This document shows positions 48,632 through 57,271 of a DNA stretch of 64,000 nt, in pieces. The translations under genes and the position numbers were made by a program. Under the pieces are notes generated by a model. The model saw only the letters and a program-made list of their open reading frames with translations. It searched no databases and was not told the DNA's origin. Source of the stretch: Alphaproteobacteria bacterium (GTDB taxonomy: Bacteria > Pseudomonadota > Alphaproteobacteria > Micavibrionales > Micavibrionaceae); the NCBI GenBank assembly GCA_002690045.1, contig NZDE01000012.1:310001-374000 (forward strand). Direction: 5' to 3'. The stretch's first letter is position 1. Every line of letters begins with the position of its first letter.

Positions 48632-48666
48632 TTTTTAAAACCCGTCTTTACTGTCCGCTTTAAGGC

Positions 48667-50451
48667 CTATTGTGCATTTGGTATTTTGCGCATATTTGGC
48701 ATACCGCCAAGCCCTGTACCACCATCCATGAACTTATACCCAGAAACAGGGTCTTCAATCAATGCCCGCTCTGGCATCATACGTTCAAAGCTATCCACCA
48801 AACCCTGCAAAGACTGCGCATCCATATTCTTAATGTTGCCAAGCCCTTCTGCATTTAGCCCAGATAAGAAATTTCCGCCGTTTAAGCCTTCTTTCAAGGC
48901 GGAAATATCAAAGCCCATAACATTCTGCATAACCTTACCCGTCAGCATTTCTTCGACTTGTTCAGCCATGGCGGTTTTACGAAGCTCTTTTATAAAGCTA
49001 TCGGCCGTGATGCGTGCAGGGCCATTTAATTCATTGAGGATGATATAGGCGCTTTCGACATCACCATTATTCAAATAATATTGCGCCGCTTCGATGCGTT
49101 CTTGTGTTTCTGTACCAGTGATCAATTCACCGTCTTTTTCAACCTTCATCACATTGTTAAAGCGCGCTTTGGCTTTTTCTTGCCATGACACATCCTCGCC
49201 TTGCAGCGATGCGCTGACAATATCACCGCCTAAACCTTTTAACTGTTTAGACAGGCCGCCAACGGTTAACACGCCATATTTCGCTTGCGGTGCAAGGCTT
49301 TGTATGGCGGCGTTCAGCTGTTCATCATCACTGCCGACCAGTTTTTGCATTAAGGCCAAATCCTTTTCAAAAGAGGCATTGTCACGCCCGAGTGTCCCGC
49401 GCAACTGCGCAAGCCCCATAAGCATGGCGGCTGCTTTTAAGTCTTTCTTTTCAAGTGATCCGAATGTTTCATTCAGCACAGAAGCTTCGGCTGTGCGCGA
49501 TTCATCTAAAGCGTCACCAACGCCTTCTTCACCTTCTGCCGCTTTACTTGGTTTCATTGCGTTGACGGCGCCCCATAATTCATCCATAGCGGACTGCAAT
49601 TGTTGCTGCCCTTCCATGCTTTGTTGCATGGTCGATAACTTCCCAACAAAACCGGCAAGATCATTTGACCCGCTTAATTCTGCAAAGCGGCCAATTTCGC
49701 CTTCTAGTGATTGCAAACGCTGCGCGATTGAACCGCCATCTGCGCCCATCACAGTTTTAGAAATAACGGATGCTTGTTCCGCCAGATTATTGACATTTTG
49801 TCTAACTTGCGCCGTTTGTTCTTTAATTTCGCCAATTTTCTTGTCTAAATCTTGCGGCACGATTTTTTGGAAGACGCTTTGCTTTTGGCTCATTTCCGCC
49901 AATTTTTCTTCAAGCTCGGCAATTTTCTGTTCTTGCTTATCAGTTTGTTTTACCTTTGGGCCTGTTAAGAATAATAGCCCCAAAACGCCGGCAAGCGCTG
50001 CGATACTCACGCCGCCGACGATGCCGTTAATCAAGCTTTGTGTCGAACGTGCCTGCTGTGCATGCTGTGCATGCTGTGCAGCGTTTTGCGGATTAATCGG
50101 CTGCGGGCGCGGCGTTTCCGCCTTGGGCGCGTCCTCTTTAGGGGCTGCAGCCTTTGGCGTTTCAGATGCAGACGCTGCGGGTTGCATAGGGCGCTCTGGC
50201 GCAGCTTGCGTAGGCTTTACCTGTTTCGGTGTGACAGCCTTTTCCGCCAGCAAGTCAGCCACCTCAACATCATGCTTTTCCGCCGCGGCGATAATTTCGT
50301 CCTTACGATTTACAGGAATAGCTTCGCGCTTCTTCCACCCTTGCACGGTTGTTACAGGCACATCAAGTTTTGTCGCCATGGGGCGTATGCCGCCAAAGCG
50401 TTCAATAATCTCAAGGGAGTTTGGTAAAGCTTGTTTGTTTATATCGCTCAT
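48667..50451 (-). CDS. Mic60/mitofilin-like protein with N-terminal HTH-like domain
   Basis: A 594-aa protein of the alphaproteobacterial Mic60/mitofilin type (COG4223). An N-terminal domain (about 1-70) has a helix-turn-helix-like fold, with ERFGGIRPMATKLDVPVTTVQGWKKREAIPVNR. An Ala/Pro-rich linker (about 75-135), one TM helix (about 145-168) and a long coiled coil (about 180-270) follow. The C-terminal mitofilin-like domain holds RYKEKA-like helices and the late FIKELRKTAMAEQVEEML. In known cases Mic60 shapes inner membranes and lies next to the heme genes, as here. Whether the N-terminal domain binds DNA is unknown. Confidence 0.82.
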   Translation of the reverse strand: MSDINKQALPNSLEIIERFGGIRPMATKLDVPVTTVQGWKKREAIPVNRKDEIIAAAEKHDVEVADLLAEKAVTPKQVKPTQAAPERPMQPAASASETPKAAAPKEDAPKAETPRPQPINPQNAAQHAQHAQQARSTQSLINGIVGGVSIAALAGVLGLLFLTGPKVKQTDKQEQKIAELEEKLAEMSQKQSVFQKIVPQDLDKKIGEIKEQTAQVRQNVNNLAEQASVISKTVMGADGGSIAQRLQSLEGEIGRFAELSGSNDLAGFVGKLSTMQQSMEGQQQLQSAMDELWGAVNAMKPSKAAEGEEGVGDALDESRTAEASVLNETFGSLEKKDLKAAAMLMGLAQLRGTLGRDNASFEKDLALMQKLVGSDDEQLNAAIQSLAPQAKYGVLTVGGLSKQLKGLGGDIVSASLQGEDVSWQEKAKARFNNVMKVEKDGELITGTETQERIEAAQYYLNNGDVESAYIILNELNGPARITADSFIKELRKTAMAEQVEEMLTGKVMQNVMGFDISALKEGLNGGNFLSGLNAEGLGNIKNMDAQSLQGLVDSFERMMPERALIEDPVSGYKFMDGGTGLGGMPNMRKIPNAQ

Positions 50452-50472
50452 TAATGACGTCCTTAACTTACA

Positions 50473-51177
50473 TCAGTCAGATTCATAAAGGGTTTGGATT
50501 AATTCAACCATTGCGGCGCGGGTTTTATTTGGCGTAACCAAACAGTCCTGCCAAGGCAGCTTTGCTAAAGAGTTTACCACTCCCGCACTTAAACATAAAG
50601 CTTTTATGGGTTTAAGCTTGGCATGATACGCTTCTGGCAATAAATCAGCAAAAGCCGCCGCCGTACGCGCGGAGAAAAAGCTGATATAAGCAACATGTCC
50701 TGCATCTATGGCGGCTAAACATTCTGGCGTAATCGCCTGCGCTATATTGGCCTTATAAACAATATGTTCTTCTATTTTGTACCCTTTTTGGGTAAGGTCA
50801 TGCGCTAAATCAAACGAAATATCATGGCCGCGCAAATACGCTAAAGGCCGCGCTTTATCATGATGCGCCTCAATATGCTTGATAAGCCCCGCGACATCCT
50901 GAATTTCTGGCGCGCCGCCAATGGCGTAATGCGGTACATTGGCAAAACGCCGGCGCATATCATCTGCATTTTTTGATGTTGTCACCAAGGCGGCATCAGG
51001 ATGTAGGCTATCTATATCAAAATCCACGGTTTCAATATCCAATATTGGGCTAAAAACCATATCTACCCGCGGGTTAATCGCTAGAATCTCTTCGGCGAAC
51101 GCATGACAATCCGCTGCGCTGCGCGTCAGGACCAATTTGTGGCTTTGATAGTAATGCTGGTCTTTATCCGCACTCAT
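50473..51177 (-). CDS. hemD: Uroporphyrinogen-III synthase
   Basis: Closes and inverts ring D of hydroxymethylbilane to make uroporphyrinogen III in tetrapyrrole synthesis. The 234-aa protein has the two-domain pattern of this very divergent family: KLVLTRSAADCHAFAEEI at the start, ARPLAYLRGHDISFDLAHDL in the middle and YISFFSARTAAAFADLL near the end. It overlaps hemC by 14 bases, which fits a coupled operon. Identified mostly by position plus these motifs. Confidence 0.9.
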   Translation of the reverse strand: MSADKDQHYYQSHKLVLTRSAADCHAFAEEILAINPRVDMVFSPILDIETVDFDIDSLHPDAALVTTSKNADDMRRRFANVPHYAIGGAPEIQDVAGLIKHIEAHHDKARPLAYLRGHDISFDLAHDLTQKGYKIEEHIVYKANIAQAITPECLAAIDAGHVAYISFFSARTAAAFADLLPEAYHAKLKPIKALCLSAGVVNSLAKLPWQDCLVTPNKTRAAMVELIQTLYESD

Positions 51178-52117
51178 AATCTTCTAAATATAAATCATCC
51201 GGTGTTTGTGCTCTAAGCTTTGCCCCAAGTGCGTTACCTAGCGCAGTTGCGCCGTCCAGTGATACATCTAACGTGTCGCCAATTTCGATCCAAAGGGCGC
51301 TGCCATCTTCGGCGGCGATTTGCGCCTTTAAATGCAGCTTTCCACCATCAATAACTGCATAACCACCAATTGGCGTACGGCATGAGCCATCCAATGTCGC
51401 CAGTAATGCACGCTCTGCGGCGGCGCAAATGGCTGTCTCCACGCATTGTAACGGGTCAAGCGCTGCTTGTAATTCAACATCTTCAGCGCGGCATTCAATC
51501 GCGACAATACCCTGCCCACAGGCTGGTAAAAATTCCGCGACAGGCAGTACTTGGAAACGTTCTTCATAAAGCCCCAAACGCTTTAAACCTGCCATAGCGA
51601 GGAATGTGCCATCGACCTGCCCTGCCGCAACTTTTTCAAGGCGCGTCGGAACATTACCGCGAAACGGGACAATTTTTAAGTCTGGACGCTTATGCAGTAA
51701 AAATGACGCGCGACGTACACTTGATGTGCCAATCACTGCGCCCGCTGGTAAATCATCAAGCGTTTTATATTTATCAGAAATAAACACATCGCGCGCATCT
51801 TCACGGCGGCAATAGTGGTTCATCACCAAGCCTTCGGGTAAAAAGGCAGGCATGTCTTTCAAAGAATGGACACCAATATCAATACGGCCATCAAAAAGGG
51901 CTTGCTCTATTTCCTTACAGAAAAGGCCTTTGCCGCCATCTTGCGCAGATAGGCGCGTTTCGCCCATAGACGGTTTCCAGTCACCAGATGTGAGGATTTC
52001 AACAAGTTCAATTTCAATTTGGCTGTGATGAGATTCCAATGCGGCTTTGACCATGTTTGATTGAAACATCGCCAGTTTTGACCCCCTTGTGCCGATACGT
52101 ATACGTTTAACCGTCAT
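51164..52117 (-). CDS. hemC: Hydroxymethylbilane synthase (porphobilinogen deaminase)
   Basis: Joins four porphobilinogens into hydroxymethylbilane. The 317-aa protein begins RIRIGTRGSKLAMFQSNMV and has DIGVHSLKDMPAFLP, GTSSVRRASFLLHKRPDL and the dipyrromethane cofactor cysteine in TLDGSCRTPIGGYAV. AAGGA before the ATG sets the start. First gene of the minus-strand heme cluster, divergent from tsaD, as is common in Alphaproteobacteria. Confidence 0.97.
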   Translation of the reverse strand: MTVKRIRIGTRGSKLAMFQSNMVKAALESHHSQIEIELVEILTSGDWKPSMGETRLSAQDGGKGLFCKEIEQALFDGRIDIGVHSLKDMPAFLPEGLVMNHYCRREDARDVFISDKYKTLDDLPAGAVIGTSSVRRASFLLHKRPDLKIVPFRGNVPTRLEKVAAGQVDGTFLAMAGLKRLGLYEERFQVLPVAEFLPACGQGIVAIECRAEDVELQAALDPLQCVETAICAAAERALLATLDGSCRTPIGGYAVIDGGKLHLKAQIAAEDGSALWIEIGDTLDVSLDGATALGNALGAKLRAQTPDDLYLEDYECG

Positions 52118-52214
52118 AACATCCTTGCCGCGTGCAGTATAAAATTTATTTGTATCTTCGTCGCAAATTGCTTAAAAACACTAATCAACATAGGTTATAT
52201 GAGTATTTTAGACA

Positions 52215-53339
52215 ATGGGCAAGTATGTATTAGGCATTGAAAGCAGCTGTGATGACACGGGCGTCGCGATTATTCGTGATGACGGGCATATCTGCGCCAA
52301 TATGCTTGCTTCGCAATATGTCGAGCATGAAGAATTTGGCGGCGTAGTCCCTGAAATTGCCGCGCGGGCGCATCTGGAACAGATGGATCGCCTGATCATC
52401 GCCGCGATGAAAGAGGCTGATCTTGATTTCAAAGATCTATCCGCGATTGCCGCGACATGCGGCCCTGGCTTAATTGGCGGCGTAATGGTCGGCATGATGG
52501 CAGGTAAAGCGATTGCCGCGGCCCATGACCTCCCCTTTATTGCCGTTAATCATTTAGAAGCGCATTTATTAACAGCGCGCTTAACCAATACGGTAGAAAT
52601 GCCCTATTTATGCCTTTTGGTTTCTGGCGGGCATACACAAATTTTAGTGGCTGAAGACATTGACCGCTATAAACGCTTTGGCACAACATTGGACGATGCC
52701 TTAGGTGAAGCCTTTGATAAAACTGCCAAGATGATGGGGCTACCTTATCCAGGCGGGCCGCATATGCAAAAATTAGCGCAAGATTATCAAGCGCGCTGCG
52801 CCAAAAATGGACAAGACCCCAATGCCATTATTGCCAAATATGATTTGCCGCTGCCGCTAACTCATCAAAAAAATCTCGATTTTTCATTTTCCGGCCTTAA
52901 AACTGCGATGCGCAAACATATTGATGCCATTGATTCCGATATCATCGAACAGCATGATGCCGAAGAGCTTGCTTATGCCTTTCATCAGGCCGTTATCAAA
53001 GTGCTTGAAAAGAAATTAACCCGCGCCATTGCGATGTTCAAAGAAAGTTATGGCGATACATTAGATGCACAAAATATAACGCCAAGCCTTGTCGTTGCTG
53101 GCGGCGTTGCGGCAAACAGCTATATACGCGCTGCACTTGAAGACTTGACAGCGGCGCATAATATGACTTTAATCGCCCCACCTGTAAAATTATGTTCCGA
53201 TAACGGCGCTATGATTGCATGGGCAGGTATTGAACGTTTTAAGCGCGGCCTTATCAATGAGCTTGATTTCGCGGCGCGGCCACGCTGGCCACTTGACCCC
53301 GATGCGGAAAAACGTATTGGCGCTGGCGTTAAGGCATAA
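52215..53339 (+). CDS. tsaD: tRNA N6-adenosine threonylcarbamoyltransferase
   Basis: Catalytic part of the TsaBDE complex that makes t6A37 on ANN-decoding tRNAs. The 374-aa protein begins YVLGIESSCDDTGVAII, has the iron/zinc-binding HLEAH motif (NHLEAHLLTARL), CLLVSGGHTQIL and NSYIRAALEDL. The length is slightly above the usual 340, with an acidic insert around 190-210. No clear ribosome-binding site precedes the ATG. gpsA follows after 48 bases. Confidence 0.97.
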   Translation: MGKYVLGIESSCDDTGVAIIRDDGHICANMLASQYVEHEEFGGVVPEIAARAHLEQMDRLIIAAMKEADLDFKDLSAIAATCGPGLIGGVMVGMMAGKAIAAAHDLPFIAVNHLEAHLLTARLTNTVEMPYLCLLVSGGHTQILVAEDIDRYKRFGTTLDDALGEAFDKTAKMMGLPYPGGPHMQKLAQDYQARCAKNGQDPNAIIAKYDLPLPLTHQKNLDFSFSGLKTAMRKHIDAIDSDIIEQHDAEELAYAFHQAVIKVLEKKLTRAIAMFKESYGDTLDAQNITPSLVVAGGVAANSYIRAALEDLTAAHNMTLIAPPVKLCSDNGAMIAWAGIERFKRGLINELDFAARPRWPLDPDAEKRIGAGVKA

Positions 53340-53387
53340 AAAACGTTATAAAGAGCAAGAAAACAGCAAGTAGTAATAGGATATAGA

Positions 53388-54383
53388 ATGCAAACAGTCG
53401 GTATTATTGGTGCGGGTGCATGGGGTACAGCTTTGGCGCAAGTTATTCGCGCCGCAGGTCGTGATGTAACATTATGGGCACGTGAAACTGAACTTGTGTC
53501 ATACATGAAAACAAACCATGAAAATAACAAGTTCCTTCCCGGAATTAAAATTGACCCTGCAATCAACGTTACCGAATCTATTTCAGAAGTCACGGCTTGT
53601 GACGTATTATTGATGGTTGTCCCTGCACAATATTTACGTTCAACATTACAGACAATGAAACCATCATTGCGTAAAGATCAACCAATATTGATTTGTTCAA
53701 AAGGCATCGAGATTGAAAGCGGCCTTTTAATGACACAAGTAGCTGAACAAGAAATTCCTAATCAGCCCATTGGCGTATTAACAGGTCCGACATTTGCGGC
53801 GGAAATTGCCAAAGGCCTACCAAGCGCCATGACCCTTGCCTATAAAGACACAAGCAAAGGCCAAGAAATTATAGAAGCATTAAGCAGCCGTAATTTACGC
53901 CTATACCAAACTAAAGACCTTATTGGTGCGCAGCTTGGCGGCACTATTAAAAATGTTGTGGCGATTGCCTGCGGCGCCGTTCACGGCTTAGGCCTTGGTG
54001 AAAATGCACGCGCAGCCCTTATGACACGCGGCATCGCGGAAATTGGCCGTTTGGCTTCTGCTATGGGCGCGAAAAAAGAAACATTAATGGGGATGTGCGG
54101 TTTTGGTGACCTTGTGTTGACATGTTCATCTATGCAGTCACGTAACTTTTCGCTCGGCGCGCATCTGGGTGAAGGGCGCACATTAAACGAAATTATGGCG
54201 GAACGCAGCGCCGTTACTGAAGGCGTACACACATCCAAAGCGTTGATGGTTATGGCGAAAAATCACGCGATTGAAATGCCAATTGCTGAAGCCGTTTATA
54301 AATGCCTAAACGAAGGCGCGCCCATTCGCGACATGGTCAATAAGATGCTTGAGCGCCCACTACGCCGCGAAGTTGCCGCATAA
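53388..54383 (+). CDS. gpsA: Glycerol-3-phosphate dehydrogenase [NAD(P)+]
   Basis: Reduces dihydroxyacetone phosphate to sn-glycerol-3-phosphate for phospholipid synthesis. The 331-aa protein has the NAD(P) loop VGIIGAGAWGTALAQVI, the GPTFAAEIAKGLPSAMTLA segment and the catalytic lysine in LGGTIKNVVAIACGA. AGGATATAGA precedes the ATG. Typical tsaD-gpsA order; a HisA-like gene follows 15 bases later. Confidence 0.97.
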   Translation: MQTVGIIGAGAWGTALAQVIRAAGRDVTLWARETELVSYMKTNHENNKFLPGIKIDPAINVTESISEVTACDVLLMVVPAQYLRSTLQTMKPSLRKDQPILICSKGIEIESGLLMTQVAEQEIPNQPIGVLTGPTFAAEIAKGLPSAMTLAYKDTSKGQEIIEALSSRNLRLYQTKDLIGAQLGGTIKNVVAIACGAVHGLGLGENARAALMTRGIAEIGRLASAMGAKKETLMGMCGFGDLVLTCSSMQSRNFSLGAHLGEGRTLNEIMAERSAVTEGVHTSKALMVMAKNHAIEMPIAEAVYKCLNEGAPIRDMVNKMLERPLRREVAA

Positions 54384-54398
54384 AAATAGACAAACGCT

Positions 54399-55121
54399 AT
54401 GCTAATTTTACCAAAAATTGCCATTAAAGACGGCGCGTCACTTCATCAATTTGATGGCGCAGTTGCCACGCCTGCAGACATTGCCGCACAATTTGTTAAA
54501 GCGGGGTTTTCATGGCTCTATATCCAAAGCCAAGACGCATCCATTGACGAAGAATGCATCCACACTTTACGCCAGATCATCGATGCCGTTGATGTACCCG
54601 TAATTTTTGAAGGCGCATTTAAAAACCTCACGCAAGTTGACCAAGTTTTTGCCGAGGGTATAAGCCGCGTCGTTTTGAACAATATCGCGCTAAGTGACCA
54701 TAACTTCATTCAAGATTCCTGCGCGCATTACCCTGACCAGATTGCCATGCACTTGCATAGTGATGGCGGTAAAGTCGATAGCGGCGTTGCGCAATTTGAC
54801 CTAGGGAAAATTGGCACAAATATTCACGACTATGGCGCTTATGCGATTTTTTATAGCTATGCGCAAAAGCAAAGTAACGCTATGGCGCTAGATATTGATG
54901 ATGTTATCCAGTTCAGTAAAACATGCAGCGCGCCATTATTTTTTGCCAATGACGTCGATAAAATAGAAGATTTATTATCCATCGCAACACTAGCTAACGA
55001 CCACAATATCGCGGGCATATTAATTGGTGAGAGCTTCTATAACGGCGCCATTGATGCTGCGCATGCCCTACAAATTGGTGCTGGCCTATCGCTTTATCAG
55101 CAAAAAAGTAATGATAATTAA
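54399..55121 (+). CDS. HisA/HisF-like TIM-barrel protein lacking catalytic aspartates
   Basis: A 240-aa protein with the HisA/HisF half-barrel plan. Strand 1 is LILPKIAIKDGASLHQF, then the VPVIFEGAFKNLTQVDQVFAEGISRVVLNN segment matches the phosphate-loop region of HisA. The catalytic aspartate of strand 1 (PAIDLKDG in HisA) is alanine at residue 8. The aspartate of strand 5 (SLD-x-RGG) is replaced by histidine in MHLHSDGGKV. The second phosphate loop (ILIGESFYNGAI) is partly kept. It probably binds a ligand without isomerase activity. Transcribed with gpsA; a bidirectional hairpin follows. Confidence 0.75.
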   Translation: MLILPKIAIKDGASLHQFDGAVATPADIAAQFVKAGFSWLYIQSQDASIDEECIHTLRQIIDAVDVPVIFEGAFKNLTQVDQVFAEGISRVVLNNIALSDHNFIQDSCAHYPDQIAMHLHSDGGKVDSGVAQFDLGKIGTNIHDYGAYAIFYSYAQKQSNAMALDIDDVIQFSKTCSAPLFFANDVDKIEDLLSIATLANDHNIAGILIGESFYNGAIDAAHALQIGAGLSLYQQKSNDN

Positions 55122-55123
55122 AA

Positions 55124-55151
55124 AAAGCGCCCAACAATAAATGGGCGCTTT
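55124..55151 (-). terminator. Bidirectional hairpin between HisA-like and small lipoprotein genes
   Basis: AAAGCGCCCA, 8-base loop, TGGGCGCTTT. The run of A before the stem makes a T tract on the minus strand, so it best serves the lipoprotein gene ending at 55174, but it can also end the plus-strand transcript. Confidence 0.8.
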
Positions 55152-55173
55152 GAAATATTTTCAATCTTAAAAA

Positions 55174-55479
55174 TTATGGGTTATATTTACCACCTGGTAG
55201 ATATGCGCCTTTTTTAATTTTCTGCTGAACTTCTGTACGTAATTCATCCGAACGCAAACATGCGCCAACGCCTTCACTTTCGGCAACAAAGCTTGGCTTG
55301 CCTGTATAATTGTCGTATTTGATGCTTGTTGCCGTATCAAATGTTTGATTATTCAAAGACGATAAAGCCTGATTGCCCAAGCCTGTTGCTTGGTCAAATA
55401 CTGTATTTACACTTGCACAACCTGTTGCTGCCAATGCTGTTGCGATTACTGCTGCTGCTTTTAAATTTGTTTTAGTCAT
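55174..55479 (-). CDS. Small hypothetical lipoprotein
   Basis: A 101-aa predicted lipoprotein: signal sequence with lipobox AATGC at about residues 17-21, then a short domain with one more cysteine (GACLRSDELRTEV) and a Gly/Pro-rich end (GAYLPGGKYNP). AAGGTG is upstream of the ATG at 55479; an ATG at 55503 adds residues ahead of the signal. No family recognised. Likely anchored to the outer membrane by the usual Lol route. Confidence 0.7.
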   Translation of the reverse strand: MTKTNLKAAAVIATALAATGCASVNTVFDQATGLGNQALSSLNNQTFDTATSIKYDNYTGKPSFVAESEGVGACLRSDELRTEVQQKIKKGAYLPGGKYNP

Positions 55480-55714
55480 TTTTACTACACCTTGTATTAC
55501 CAAATTAATTTATACGGCGTGTTCACCATGCGTTTCATTGGTAATGATGCCACGCCCATTGCAGCGCAACATACAAACAAACTTTATAAGCAATTGAAAA
55601 CAAAATATTTAACACATAACGCATTAACATAAACAATATGGCGTTGACAGCCATTTTCCCTAATGCTAAAAACTTGTCTAGATAATAATAAATTATAAAT
55701 TAGGGACTACCACA

Positions 55715-56092
55715 ATGTTCAGCACGATTAGAAAACATTTTGAAGCCGCCCTTGGCTTTAAAAACCCACATATCATAGAAACGCACAGCTATAAAAAGCC
55801 AAGTGGCTATATCCAATATTACGCAAAACGCGTTAACGATAACCAATATCAGATCTTTCGTAAGACAAAAGACTTTTATAGCTATTCGCCAAATGTAACC
55901 AGTCACGACTTGATGGATGCATCATTGCTTTCAAGCGAAAAGGCCGCAAAAGGCTTACAGATTCTGGAGCAGTCTTTAAAAGGCAAAACATTATATAGCA
56001 ATGCCGTTTCCCATTACGCGCCACATTTACAAACGACCGGTGAATCTGTGGCAGAGCTTACAAAAACGAACAAAACTATACAGCCGAAGTAA
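55715..56092 (+). CDS. Hypothetical protein near dotB
   Basis: A 125-aa soluble protein (MFSTIRKHFEAALGFKNPHI...). Basic and aromatic in its first half (KKPSGYIQYYAKRV, QIFRKTKDFYSYSP), helical later, with a polar tail (ELTKTNKTIQPK). No signal peptide, membrane helix or known motif. AGGGAC precedes the ATG. It ends 18 bases before the convergent dotB stop. I do not recognise a family; a link to the secretion genes is only positional. Confidence 0.6.
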   Translation: MFSTIRKHFEAALGFKNPHIIETHSYKKPSGYIQYYAKRVNDNQYQIFRKTKDFYSYSPNVTSHDLMDASLLSSEKAAKGLQILEQSLKGKTLYSNAVSHYAPHLQTTGESVAELTKTNKTIQPK

Positions 56093-56110
56093 TTATCATG
56101 CGGCAGGCGG

Positions 56111-57271
56111 TTAATGACCGCCTTCACCTGCAGTAAGCGCCAAGTAATGGCGTTTCTCAATCAAGCCGGCTTCGAAAGCATCCGTGGCCGATTTCATCAT
56201 GGTTTGCCCATAAGCAGGGATCATACGTTGGATTTCATTGGTCCAATCGTCAAATTCCATATCGAGCAGTTTTTCACGCACATTGGCGGGGAACATCATC
56301 CATTCGCGAAGCCCCATACGCCCACCACCGATTTTGGGCACAAGCGCCTGCGTTACGATCAAGCGCAATGTTTCCATCAAGGCAAAGGCACGTTCGTTAC
56401 GTTCTGTCGTATCGAATGTTGTAATCATACGGCGAACGGTTGATGCCACGCCCGTGGTGTGCGTTGTCGTATAAACGGCGTGGCCAGTTTGTGCCGCTTC
56501 AATCGCGGCAGAAATTGTTTCTTTATCACGCGCCTCACCCACCAAAATAATTTCTGGTTTACGGCGCAATGCGTTACGTACGCCCGCCGCGAAATCAGGC
56601 AAGTGGCGCGGTATTTCCGTTTGTGACACTAATGAGCGCGGGGATTTAATCGTGTCGTAAGTATATTCGATCGGCGCTTCATAAGTCAGCATCTTGCCGC
56701 AGCCATGAATACGCTCAAGCAGCATACGGTTACCCGCAGACAGCAATGTCGATTTACCAGAGCCTGTTGGCCCCGTAATCACCACCATGCCTTGGCGCGG
56801 CGCCCAGTTATCAATAATTTCTTGTTCGATGTTCAGCGCCGCCATGGTTGGTGGCTCACTTGGCAAGCTACGCATAGTGATTTGCACCGCATCACGCCCA
56901 CGCGACAGAATAGCCGTGATATTCACACGAAAACGAATACGCGTATAACGATCAGGGCGAATTTCATAGGATACATCAAGGTCTGTACCAGAGGCCAAAC
57001 GCGCAGATGCATCAGGCCCATATATTTTCGCGAGAAAAACGTTCATATCCGCCGCATCAATTGGGCGATATGTGCCAGGATATAATGTACCAGAAATATC
57101 ATTATAACCGGGGCGGTCTGTTTGGATGGTAATATCAGATGCGCCTTTTTTCACGCACCACAAAAGGTAAGGGTCAACATGGTCTTGGCGGAAACGGTCT
57201 GGCTCTTCAGGCCATGTTTCCGCAATGTTATCTTCACCTTTAAGAAGGCTTACCGGTTTGCGGGCTTCCAT
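56111..57271 (-). CDS. dotB: Type IVB secretion ATPase DotB
   Basis: Hexameric cytoplasmic ATPase of the PilT/VirB11 group that powers Dot/Icm export. The 386-aa protein (377 in Legionella) has an N-terminal PAS-like domain and a RecA domain with Walker A GPTGSGKS at 167-174, the Asp box in MLTYEAPIEYTYD, Walker B-like PEIILVGEARD and the His box HAVYTTTHTTGVAS. The match to DotB and IncI TraJ is close. Its start lies 22 bases inside the dotC gene, so the two are translationally coupled. Confidence 0.95.
   Translation of the reverse strand: MEARKPVSLLKGEDNIAETWPEEPDRFRQDHVDPYLLWCVKKGASDITIQTDRPGYNDISGTLYPGTYRPIDAADMNVFLAKIYGPDASARLASGTDLDVSYEIRPDRYTRIRFRVNITAILSRGRDAVQITMRSLPSEPPTMAALNIEQEIIDNWAPRQGMVVITGPTGSGKSTLLSAGNRMLLERIHGCGKMLTYEAPIEYTYDTIKSPRSLVSQTEIPRHLPDFAAGVRNALRRKPEIILVGEARDKETISAAIEAAQTGHAVYTTTHTTGVASTVRRMITTFDTTERNERAFALMETLRLIVTQALVPKIGGGRMGLREWMMFPANVREKLLDMEFDDWTNEIQRMIPAYGQTMMKSATDAFEAGLIEKRHYLALTAGEGGH

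Noticed and set aside
49094-50488. Long plus-strand open frame (about 460 codons) opposite the Mic60-like gene
   Set aside because: It is a shadow of the GC-biased codon use on the minus strand. Its translation is Ser/Cys/Ala-rich with no domain, while the minus strand encodes a clear multidomain protein in conserved hem context.
56105-56123. GC hairpin (AGGCGGT, loop, ACCGCCT) at the dotB end as a terminator
   Set aside because: No T tract follows on either strand and it overlaps the dotB stop, so a terminator call is not supported.
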